From a virus, in the IMG/VR virus record IMGVR_UViG_3300021471_000002, positions 1-53,282 of that record: a stretch of DNA of 53,282 nt; one strand, written 5' to 3'. Below are positions 32,364-38,449 of this stretch, piece after piece. The notes under the pieces were generated by a model. That model had not been told where the DNA came from, searched no databases, and worked only from the letters and a program-made list of their open reading frames with translations. The position numbers and the translations under genes are program-made. Positions within the stretch are counted from its first letter, which is position 1, and each line of letters starts with the position of its first letter.

Positions 32364-33802
32364 CTGATTACCCTCCTGACCATTCTTCCGCCCTGGGCCT
32401 CCTCGGCCTGTTGGGCGGACTGCTGTTGTGACGCCGGCACGCACCGGCCGGCGGCCCAGTCGCGCAGGGCGTCGATTTGCTCGCGCATCGTGCGCGTGAG
32501 CGGTACGACGAACTGCGCCGCCTCTGCCGCCGTGGTGTTGTGTATGGCGGCGAGGCGGTAGGCGGTTGCTATCTCGGCGCCCGTCCAGCCGCGCTCATCC
32601 GGGCGCGGCTCGAGGGGGACGTCAAACACGCGGGCGTAAAGTGCTGCGATCTCCGCCCGCTCATCCACGCCGGGAACATCGAAGAAGAACAGGGCGTCCC
32701 ATCGCTCGGCGCGGGTGAACTCGGGGGGCAGCTTGGTTATGTCATTGCAGGTTGCTATGACATAAATGCCGCTGCCGGCCGGTCGGTCGTTCAACCAGGT
32801 GAGGAAGGCCTCACCGACGCGGGCGGCGGTGCCACCGTCGGAGCGGTGGCTGGACTGCACGCCGGACAATCCTTTCTCGATTTCGTCGATGATAAGGATG
32901 GCCGGCGCCATCGCCTCGACTGTTCTCAGAGCAGCGTGCATTTTCTGCTCACTCTCTCCGACGAGTGAGCCGAACACGCGGGAGAACTCCAGCTTGATCG
33001 CCGGGACGCCGACCTCGTTTCCGAGCGCCTGTGCGACCATCGTTTTCCCCACCCCTGGGACGCCGAGGAGTAATGCTCCTCGGGCGAGCTCGTGGCCACA
33101 CGTGGCACGCAGGAATTTCTTGACGTTATCGAGGCCGCCGATGTCATCGAACGTCCAGGACGTCCTGCTCCACTCCAGGACGGAGCTTTTGCGCAGCAGG
33201 CGTTCCTTCTGCGCTGCGATCTCGTCGGCGACTATCTCGCCGTGCCGGCTGATCGAGAGCGCGATACTGTTCACGAACTCGTATGCGCTCAGTCCGCGGC
33301 CGATGCGGCCCAGGGCAGCCGCCTCATCCTCGGTGATGGGGACGCCGTTGGCGACGGCGTTGGCGGCCGCGATGTCGGCCAGTTCCTCGGCGGTCGGGAG
33401 GTCGTGGTCAATGACCACTACGTATCGCTCGATCTCCGCCGGTACGGTCACGCCCGGTGGGGCGATGATGACCAGGCGGAGCATCGCCGAACTCCAGTTC
33501 GCCGCACCGTCGAGCAGGTGCTGAATGACGGACGGCGATTTGAGGTACAGGTGATAGTGTACAGCGATTAGCACGGTCGGCGGATCGGCTTCATTCAGCG
33601 CCCGGCCAACGGCGGTGGGATCGCCGTTGGCCTGTCCGCTTTCTCCGCGCTGCCAGGCCTCGAACGTGCGGATGCCGGCCACGCTGTCCCAGACCAGGAC
33701 GGTGGCCTCCCCCGCCCATTGGACCGCGACGTCGTTGACGGCGCGGAGCGGCTCGTGGGTAGCGACTACGACGATGGGAAAGGCGCGGATTTCATCTTTC
33801 AT
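32360..33802 (-). CDS. AAA ATPase, Ycf46-like
   Basis: A 480-aa protein. ATG 33802 follows GAGGAGTCATAAG. The N-terminal half has the Ycf46 layout: IVVVATHEPLRAVNDVAVQW (EE-type opening), VLVWDSVAGIRTFEAWQRGE, VLIAVHYHLYLKSPSVIQHL, then VVVIDHDLPTAEELADI. A single AAA module follows: Walker A LLLGVPGVGKTMVAQALGNE, Walker B AILIIDEIEKGLSG, sensor-1 VIATCNDITKLPPEF, and a C-terminal helical lid. Ycf46 is conserved in cyanobacteria and plastids with unclear function. Finding it with DUF1257 (Ycf35) and DUF2997 in one phage operon region is notable. Confidence 0.82.
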   Translation of the reverse strand: MKDEIRAFPIVVVATHEPLRAVNDVAVQWAGEATVLVWDSVAGIRTFEAWQRGESGQANGDPTAVGRALNEADPPTVLIAVHYHLYLKSPSVIQHLLDGAANWSSAMLRLVIIAPPGVTVPAEIERYVVVIDHDLPTAEELADIAAANAVANGVPITEDEAAALGRIGRGLSAYEFVNSIALSISRHGEIVADEIAAQKERLLRKSSVLEWSRTSWTFDDIGGLDNVKKFLRATCGHELARGALLLGVPGVGKTMVAQALGNEVGVPAIKLEFSRVFGSLVGESEQKMHAALRTVEAMAPAILIIDEIEKGLSGVQSSHRSDGGTAARVGEAFLTWLNDRPAGSGIYVIATCNDITKLPPEFTRAERWDALFFFDVPGVDERAEIAALYARVFDVPLEPRPDERGWTGAEIATAYRLAAIHNTTAAEAAQFVVPLTRTMREQIDALRDWAAGRCVPASQQQSAQQAEEAQGGRMVRRVIR

Positions 33803-33803
33803 C

Positions 33804-34286
33804 TTATGACTCCTCGATGGTGTACACCAGGTAGGTGTACCACCCGCCACCGTCCTCTGTGTGCGAGGAGACGATGATTGGATCGTCCTCGGTCGGCAGG
33901 CCCGGCTCGTCCGGCTTCTTGTAGCCGGCCGGGCATTCATCGAGCGGGAGCAGGTCATCATACACGCGCTCGATGACGACGGCGCGGCGGCGGAGGCGCG
34001 GGTTGCGGATGGATTCTACGGGGCGGATTACGAGCTGGTAATGCTCGAAGTCCACACCATCCTCGGCGTCCATGTGTCCTGTGTGGCGCCGGAAGTGCGC
34101 TACACAGGGGGTAGTGATGATGTCATAGAATCCGAATCCGGTGGGGATACGAATGGCGAACGGGAGGCGGTAGGCGCTGTTGCTGGCGAGATGTACCGCG
34201 TCCATACGACCGCCATAGTTGGCGCGGTGCTCGATCTCCGCGCAGTTTTCAAGATACAGGTTTGTGATTTCAAAGTATACGGACAT
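33804..34286 (-). CDS. Hypothetical protein upstream of the AAA ATPase
   Basis: A 160-aa protein starting at ATG 34286 with AAGGAG 9 nt upstream; one base separates its stop from the ATPase start. It is rich in Tyr/His and beta-like (YFEITNLYLENCAEIEHRAN, RLPFAIRIPTGFGFYDIITT, TPCVAHFRRHTGHMDAEDGV) and closes GGGWYTYLVYTIEES. No family recognised. Its coupling suggests a substrate or adaptor of the ATPase. Confidence 0.55.
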   Translation of the reverse strand: MSVYFEITNLYLENCAEIEHRANYGGRMDAVHLASNSAYRLPFAIRIPTGFGFYDIITTPCVAHFRRHTGHMDAEDGVDFEHYQLVIRPVESIRNPRLRRRAVVIERVYDDLLPLDECPAGYKKPDEPGLPTEDDPIIVSSHTEDGGGWYTYLVYTIEES

Positions 34287-34287
34287 T

Positions 34288-34818
34288 TTACTCAACTCCT
34301 TGTTTAATGTGATTGGCCCGGCAGTACTGTGCCAGGCGGTTTCTTATGCGCGTGCGGTACACGCGCACCGTGTTCACGTTCATTCCGAGCACGTCAGCGA
34401 TGACGGCGTTGTCTCTGACACCCTCGAGGACGAGCAACAAAATGCGCGCCTCGGTCTGCGCGATTTTGTGTCCCCGCTCGCCACCGCGGCGGCCGGCGAG
34501 TAGGATGTCAACTATCTCGCTCTCGGTGAGTGAGATAGTTGTGCTATCATCATCATCATCATCATCGTCGTGGATCAGATTTTCGAGGTAGTCATACTGG
34601 ATCGTGGACGAGGGATTTTTTCCGAAAATGCTGCGAGAGATGTATTTGCAGCATTCGCGGACTGCGGCGCCGAACGCGTAACCCGGATCGCGGTCCCGCA
34701 GGCGCCACAGGGTAACATCCGCGACCTGCTCCAGGTCCTCGATGTCCTGAGGGGACAGGTCGGGATGGTTCATTTTGGCTATGGCTCGCCAGGCTGCGGC
34801 TCGTGCTCTCATCGTCAT
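34288..34818 (-). CDS. Sigma-factor-like DNA-binding protein
   Basis: A 176-aa protein; ATG 34818 overlaps the HAD gene TGA (ATGA) behind a GAGGTG site. The N-terminal region (LSPQDIEDLEQVADVTLWRL RDRDP) resembles sigma region 2 of ECF factors, and the C-terminus (EARILLLVLEGVRDNAVIAD then VLGMNVNTVRVYRTRIRNRL) is a region-4/LuxR-type helix-turn-helix. Between them is an eight-Asp tract from a GAT repeat. A phage sigma factor would fit the non-consensus motifs at 5558 and 46347. It is short for a full sigma factor, so an HTH regulator is the alternative. Confidence 0.62.
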   Translation of the reverse strand: MTMRARAAAWRAIAKMNHPDLSPQDIEDLEQVADVTLWRLRDRDPGYAFGAAVRECCKYISRSIFGKNPSSTIQYDYLENLIHDDDDDDDDSTTISLTESEIVDILLAGRRGGERGHKIAQTEARILLLVLEGVRDNAVIADVLGMNVNTVRVYRTRIRNRLAQYCRANHIKQGVE

Positions 34819-35291
34819 TTGACACCTCGGAACTCGTCCGCCCACTGGAACCGGCATCCCGCCGCTTCTGCGGCTTGCCGGTCGGACTCGGAGTCTCCGA
34901 CAAACACTGTGTCTACGGGCGAGACTCCAAACTCCCGCATCCACTCCAAGAGCATCCCCGGGTTTGGCTTCTTGCGCGGTGAACGTGCCACCGCAAACTT
35001 GTAGCCGTCCAGAGACAGGCGGTGGCACAGCCACCGCATATGCGCGTGAACCTGCCCCAACGTAATCCTACCGCCGGGGCGGTTGAACCGTGCTCCGCCT
35101 TGGTTGGAGGCCAGGACAATGTGCTGTGTCCCGGCCTCCCGTGCCGTCCGAATCGCATCCTCGACGCCGGGGAGCAATTGGCGCTCAAAAGCACCAGTGC
35201 TCCCCTGACGGAACGGGGTCAGCGTTCCGTCGGCGTCGAGGATGAGAAGTTTAACCGGCGAAATGTCGGCCCCATCTACTTTTTCAGCCAT
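34815..35291 (-). CDS. HAD-family phosphatase (HisB-N / PNKP-like)
   Basis: A 158-aa protein with all four HAD motifs: I LLILDADGTLTPF, II IVLASNQGG, III RKKPNPGMLLEWM, IV VFVGDSESDRQAAEAAGC. The length and the ASNQ motif match the HisB-N/GmhB/polynucleotide 3'-phosphatase group. In a phage, repair of nucleic-acid 3' phosphates is the most likely role, though a sugar or nucleotide phosphatase is possible. The leader (35292-35311) is near-identical to that of the gene at 36313. Confidence 0.82.
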   Translation of the reverse strand: MAEKVDGADISPVKLLILDADGTLTPFRQGSTGAFERQLLPGVEDAIRTAREAGTQHIVLASNQGGARFNRPGGRITLGQVHAHMRWLCHRLSLDGYKFAVARSPRKKPNPGMLLEWMREFGVSPVDTVFVGDSESDRQAAEAAGCRFQWADEFRGVK

Positions 35292-35311
35292 CGTTTCTCT
35301 CCTTTTCTTTT
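35281..35311 (-). repeat. Duplicated start region/leader, copy 1
   Basis: Thirty-one bases covering the ribosome binding site (AAAAGGAGAGAAACG), the ATG and the codons for MAE are identical to 36671-36701. The two genes downstream (HAD phosphatase and the 122-aa protein) are unrelated, so the translation-start cassette itself was duplicated. Confidence 0.9.
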
Positions 35312-35380
35312 TTTGCCCCGGTCGGGCGGCGAAAGCAGGCGCTCGACCGGGGGCGGTGGTCTGTTTTTTTTCTGACGTAT
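35312..35380. other. Intercistronic stem-loop
   Basis: CCCCGGTCG and CGACCGGGG flank a 20-base interval and form a strong hairpin between two leftward genes. A T run follows only on the + strand (after GGTCTG), so leftward it is not a classic terminator; rightward it could be one. One of at least six such hairpins between small leftward genes. Confidence 0.7.
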
Positions 35381-35692
35381 TTATTCCAGCATCCCGTAGA
35401 AGCCCCAGTCAACCTCAACGAGGCGACCGGGTTCGTGGATCACCCGCGACCGGCGCAACGGCACGTGTCGTCGCGGCCAGGACCGGCCAGGGTACACCGG
35501 CGTGACACCAAAGATGGCAATGCGCCAGTCGCCGGATTCCAGCGCGCGGGCGAGCCGACGCAGGTACCAGTCCTCGTCGGCGTCGGTGCTCACTGACGAG
35601 TATATGTCAGCGAGCATGGCAATAATCTCGTGCTCTAAGTCATCTGCGTTTATGTTGTTGAAATATTCCGGTATTTCTATGATTGTCTTCAC
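35381..35692 (-). CDS. Hypothetical protein
   Basis: A 103-aa protein beginning at GTG 35692 with GGAGG about 10 nt upstream, the site lying in the duplicated 70-bp element. The N-terminal half is helical and acidic (NINADDLEHEIIAMLADIYS), the C-terminal half basic (GRSWPRRHVPLRRSRVIHEP). No family known. One of several small accessory genes with shared leaders. Confidence 0.5.
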   Translation of the reverse strand: MKTIIEIPEYFNNINADDLEHEIIAMLADIYSSVSTDADEDWYLRRLARALESGDWRIAIFGVTPVYPGRSWPRRHVPLRRSRVIHEPGRLVEVDWGFYGMLE

Positions 35693-35700
35693 CTTTCGTA

Positions 35701-35770
35701 TCCTCCGGTCGGCCTGTTCCCTCCGCCCTCTCGCGGGGCGGCTCTCCCTAAGTACCCTCGAGCGGGTCGA
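35701..35770 (-). repeat. 70-bp duplicated leader element, copy 1
   Basis: Matches 36155-36225 with a single 1-base insertion. In transcript sense it contains CTCGAGGGTACTTAGGG and a hairpin CCGCCC-CGCGAGA-GGGCGG, and ends at the GGAGG of the downstream gene. Both copies sit just before the start of a small leftward gene, so it is a mobile or duplicated 5' leader. Confidence 0.88.
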
Positions 35771-35773
35771 ATT

Positions 35774-35820
35774 CCCCCTCCTCCCCCGGCGAAAGCAGGC
35801 GGGGGAGGAGGGGCAGGGGG
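35774..35820. other. Intercistronic stem-loop
   Basis: CCCTCCTCCCCCG pairs with CGGGGGAGGAGGG across an 11-base loop, a very strong hairpin between the stop of the gene at 35826 and the duplicated leader. No T run follows in leftward sense. Confidence 0.75.
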
Positions 35821-35825
35821 ATGGT

Positions 35826-36122
35826 CTAATACTCCAATGCCTCGGCAGCTTCGAGCGCCTCGACGGCGTCGGCCCACGCCTTCACGGCGTCGGCGGGGGT
35901 GCCGATGCCCCAGCTGTCGTCCAAGGAGTCATCGCTGTAGCGATATGCGATGGTCGCGCCGTCATGGTCGAGCACGACGATCTCAATCAGCGCCGGGCCA
36001 TAGTCCAGGCCGTCCCGGCTCCCGCCCGGCACAACCACCAGGCTGTGCCGGTCGCAGGTTGTTAGACCGTATAATTCATCTTCTAATTTTTGGATCTTGA
36101 TCTCCAAAACTTTCTCGTCCAT
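35826..36122 (-). CDS. Hypothetical acidic protein
   Basis: A 98-aa protein. ATG 36122 follows GAGGAGGTAAAAAAA. It begins with a coiled coil (VLEIKIQKLEDELYGLTTCD), continues with a beta segment (PALIEIVVLDHDGATIAYRY) and ends in an Ala/Glu helix. The acidic charge is common in anti-defence and DNA-mimic proteins but nothing specific supports that. Downstream of the second copy of the duplicated leader. Confidence 0.5.
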   Translation of the reverse strand: MDEKVLEIKIQKLEDELYGLTTCDRHSLVVVPGGSRDGLDYGPALIEIVVLDHDGATIAYRYSDDSLDDSWGIGTPADAVKAWADAVEALEAAEALEY

Positions 36123-36154
36123 TTTTTTTACCTCCTCTGCCTCCCGGCCCCTCC

Positions 36155-36225
36155 TCCTCCGGTCGGCCTGTTCCCTCCGCCCTCTCGCGGGGCGGCTCTC
36201 CCTCAAGTACCCTCGAGCGGGTCGA
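36155..36225 (-). repeat. 71-bp duplicated leader element, copy 2
   Basis: Same element as 35701-35770 with one extra base. It lies 32 bases upstream of the start of the gene at 35826. Confidence 0.88.
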
Positions 36226-36269
36226 AAAAAGATTTATAGGAACTCTCAGTATTCTCAATCGAATCGTTG

Positions 36270-36310
36270 TTGGTTCCTGGCCGGGTGAATGGTGCACCCG
36301 GCCAGGGGGG
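36270..36310. other. Intercistronic stem-loop
   Basis: CTGGCCGGGTG pairs perfectly with CACCCGGCCAG across a 7-base loop, right after the stop of the gene at 36313 in leftward sense. No T run follows. Confidence 0.75.
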
Positions 36311-36312
36311 GG

Positions 36313-36681
36313 TCAGAGAGCTTCAGTTACGACGTAAACGTCAATGATACGCTCGTAGTGATCAAACTCGAACGAAACATTGTTACCATCAACCCGCCTG
36401 TTCATCACAGCGCGGATGATTTTTCCTCCCCGCGCTGCGAATTTCGAGAATTTGATCGCGGCGGACAGGAGCGTGAGTGGTAACACAGCCTCGACCACGT
36501 CCGCGTCGGCGGTCAGGTGGTCGAAAGCTGACACGAACTCGCTTGTGCGTGTCGGCATTGTTACATTGATTGTTGTAATGACGACGTCATCACCGAACAA
36601 GCGTTTTAGTTCTGATAGTTGCTCTGGTTGTACGTCGTGTCGCGTCAATCGGACGATTTTGGTAGTTTCATTTTCAGCCAT
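36313..36681 (-). CDS. Hypothetical protein (MTKIV-type, unknown)
   Basis: A 122-aa protein with the shared leader at 36671-36701. It reads TTKIVRLTRHDVQPEQLSEL, KRLFGDDVVITTINVTMPTR, ADVVEAVLPLTLLSAAIKFS and VSFEFDHYERIIDVYVVTEA, an alternating helix/strand plan suggesting a small Rossmann-like or CARF-like fold. I recall similar uncharacterised proteins in phages, but cannot name the family. No catalytic motif is evident. Confidence 0.55.
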   Translation of the reverse strand: MAENETTKIVRLTRHDVQPEQLSELKRLFGDDVVITTINVTMPTRTSEFVSAFDHLTADADVVEAVLPLTLLSAAIKFSKFAARGGKIIRAVMNRRVDGNNVSFEFDHYERIIDVYVVTEAL

Positions 36682-36701
36682 CGTTTCTCTCCTTTTCTTT
36701 T
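36671..36701 (-). repeat. Duplicated start region/leader, copy 2
   Basis: Identical over 31 bases to 35281-35311, including ribosome binding site, ATG and the first codons. Upstream of both copies is an A-rich stretch and a GC-rich hairpin. Confidence 0.9.
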
Positions 36702-36740
36702 GTTTTTTGCCCCGTTCGCCGCGCCCTGTTGCGCGTTACC

Positions 36741-36805
36741 CCGGGCCACCACGTGGCGGTGGGGCTATTGGCCCGGTTGTGGCAGGGTGGCGGCGCCACC
36801 CTGCC
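36741..36805. other. Double intercistronic stem-loop
   Basis: CCGGGCC (36741-36747) pairs with GGCCCGG (36770-36776), and a near-perfect palindrome GGCAGGGTGGCG/CGCCACCCTGCC occupies 36781-36805. They lie between the stop of the gene at 36815 and the leader of the gene at 36313. Confidence 0.75.
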
Positions 36806-36814
36806 GGGGGGGGG

Positions 36815-37387
36815 TTACGCGAGGCGCTTCACCGCGGCGCAGATTGCGTCCGGATCGGCCTCGCAGCCGAGTATCCTTGCAATCTCGGCGAGCGTGTTGT
36901 TGTGCTCGCCGGGGGTGACGAATTCCCAGCCCTCGTCGCGCATCGCTGCGACGACGTGGGTGGGGACGTCTTTGATCTTCAAAACAACGCGGGAAGTGGG
37001 TTGATTGATCTTGGGGTACTTCTTGCTGCCTCCCGAGCTTGGGAACTTCCCTTCCAGGATCACGACCCCCTTTCCCGGTTCAACCGGGGCGTCGCGCCCC
37101 GAACGAACCAAGACCGGACGGTCGATCAGGGGGAGCTTAACTTTATTGTCGTTGTAGACATTGTCGGGTGGGGAAACGACGACTGTTTCAGTGGCTTCGT
37201 CGCCCGTCATGCCGTAATGCCGACGGACGAGGTCACGAATGATATCGATGCCTTCGTCCTCAAAAACCCACACGCGGGCGGCTTTGTCCCATTGGCCGCC
37301 CGCGGCGCGGGCGGCTTTGACGAACTGGTAGTTGTAAGGGGATTCGACGATAACTTTATTCTGATTCTGCGTAACTTTGATTTTCAT
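36815..37387 (-). CDS. Hypothetical protein with an N-terminal 'SPYN' module
   Basis: A 190-aa protein; ATG 37387 follows AAAGGAGAGAA and the gene is headed by a consensus promoter. Residues ~10-60 (VIVESPYNYQFVKAARAAGG then QWDKAARVWVFEDEGIDIIR) form a module found in many phage proteins and similar to the start of the DUF3560 protein at 23130. The middle holds PVEPGKGVVILEGKFPSSGG and the C-terminus a helical segment (HNNTLAEIARILGCEADPDA). Function unknown; a nucleic-acid association is possible. Confidence 0.55.
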   Translation of the reverse strand: MKIKVTQNQNKVIVESPYNYQFVKAARAAGGQWDKAARVWVFEDEGIDIIRDLVRRHYGMTGDEATETVVVSPPDNVYNDNKVKLPLIDRPVLVRSGRDAPVEPGKGVVILEGKFPSSGGSKKYPKINQPTSRVVLKIKDVPTHVVAAMRDEGWEFVTPGEHNNTLAEIARILGCEADPDAICAAVKRLA

Positions 37388-37454
37388 TTCTCTCCTTTCT
37401 TTTCGCTTTTCGTTTTTTTTGTTTCTCCGGGCTGTGGCCCCCATCTGTACTAAC

Positions 37455-37483
37455 AGTATACCACATCCGTACACGTTTGTCAA
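37455..37483 (-). promoter_or_regulatory. Leftward sigma-70 promoter, family member
   Basis: Minus-strand TTGACA (37483-37478), 17 bp, TATACT (37460-37455). The spacer contains TGTACGGATGTGG and the flank TTCAAAAAAGC before the -35 is identical to the promoter at 50085-50113. A small stem GGGC-caca-GCCC lies at the 5' end of the transcript, followed by an A-rich leader. Confidence 0.88.
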
Positions 37484-37505
37484 GCTTTTTTGAACAATTT
37501 TAAGA

Positions 37506-37817
37506 TTAGAGAGCACCGAACCACCGGAGGATGTCTTCGGTGCCGGTGGCGATTATGAGAGGTGCATCGCCGTGGCCACCAACGCTGGCGGCAAACGCAG
37601 CCTCGGATCGGCTGAGTTTCCGGCCTGGCTGTTTGACCTCGACGCCCAGGATTTCCGTTCGTCCGGTTCGGCGGTTGAATCCCCAGACATACAGGTCTAC
37701 GCCGGCGCTTGCGACCGGCAGCGCGGACACATCGCACACGACGAAGCCGAGCGAGCGCAGCTCGCGAACAATAGCGGACTGGTTCTTGTCCGAACGCGGG
37801 TGGTGGGGGCGGGCCAT
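37506..37817 (-). CDS. PD-(D/E)XK nuclease-like protein (VRR-NUC/resolvase type)
   Basis: A 103-aa protein. The pattern SDKNQSAIVRELRSLGFVV ... SAGVDLYVWG ... GVEVKQPGRKLSRSEAAF is that of small PD-(D/E)XK or VRR-NUC nucleases: an N-terminal helix with E, then (P/G)xD, then ExK (EVK), then a helix. Such phage enzymes cut branched DNA or act in recombination. It has no obvious Shine-Dalgarno site and sits 9 nt after the preceding gene, so it may rely on coupling. Confidence 0.7.
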   Translation of the reverse strand: MARPHHPRSDKNQSAIVRELRSLGFVVCDVSALPVASAGVDLYVWGFNRRTGRTEILGVEVKQPGRKLSRSEAAFAASVGGHGDAPLIIATGTEDILRWFGAL

Positions 37818-37826
37818 CTGGAGTGG

Positions 37827-38216
37827 TCAGTAGTTGTTGTTGTCGCCGATTATGGTGAACCGCCGCGCGCTCTCGCTCTCGCCGTCATCGGAGTGATAGT
37901 ATGGCATGAGTGTGTTCCACCAGCTGCTACGCCGGTGGTCCGGCGGTGCTACTACAACAACCGGCGGGTATAGCTGTTGGTAGTGCTGCTGATGCTGCTG
38001 ATGGTGCTGTTGCCGTTGACTAGCCTCTCGCCTGCCGATCAGGAAGAGGATCAGGCCGGTGGGGATAGCTGCTCCGACACCGCATGTTGCGCCTGCCAGA
38101 ACCGCCAGCGCCTCGTCGCTCAGTCGGTTGAGGACGATGGTGGCCATCGTTGCGAGCAGTACAGCCAGCAGTACAGTGAGCGCTATTTTCGTTGATCTCG
38201 TGTTACTCGTGAACAT
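37827..38216 (-). CDS. Membrane protein with His/Gln-rich linker
   Basis: A 129-aa protein; ATG 38216 follows GGAGGTGAAA. Two transmembrane segments at about 10-30 and 40-60 (IALTVLLAVLLATMATIVL, LAVLAGATCGVGAAIPTGLI) are followed by a low-complexity linker (RQQHHQQHQQHYQQLYP) and a Ser/Trp-rich tail. No family recognised. Confidence 0.55.
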   Translation of the reverse strand: MFTSNTRSTKIALTVLLAVLLATMATIVLNRLSDEALAVLAGATCGVGAAIPTGLILFLIGRREASQRQQHHQQHQQHYQQLYPPVVVVAPPDHRRSSWWNTLMPYYHSDDGESESARRFTIIGDNNNY

Positions 38217-38449
38217 TTTCACCTCCGAAAGTGCGACGCCGGCTTCACACCCGACGCCGGGGAGCCACGCAGCGCTACCACGCCATAGCAAACCATTCTG
38301 CTACCGCCGAGCGGTAGCAGGGTGTCCGACCGGGACACAGATGCTGCTTCTGGAAGCGGTAGCGGTAGCGATTACTTATGCCGCCGCCGGTTGTGCAGGA
38401 ACGTAGCCGGCCGTGCACGTGCCGGGATTATCGTTTTCACTCTCGAATG
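38217..38449. other. Intergenic region with hairpins, no clear gene
   Basis: This 233-bp gap contains TGCTACCGC-cga-GCGGTAGCA (near 38300-38320), GTGTCC-gaccg-GGACAC (near 38322-38338) and repeated GACGCCGG. No promoter of the leftward family and no long frame with a ribosome binding site were found. Confidence 0.6.

Noticed and set aside
35755-35775. T-loop-like sequence GGGTCGAATTCCC suggesting a tRNA
   Set aside because: No matching acceptor, D or anticodon arms around it; it lies in the duplicated leader element. No tRNA was found anywhere in the window.
36230-36260. Leftward promoter with TATAAA at about 36235
   Set aside because: No -35 box at acceptable spacing; TTGAGA is only 14 bp away.
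38372-38440. 22-aa basic peptide on the minus strand after the FtsK gene
   Set aside because: Start GTG with weak ribosome binding site and no sign of conservation.
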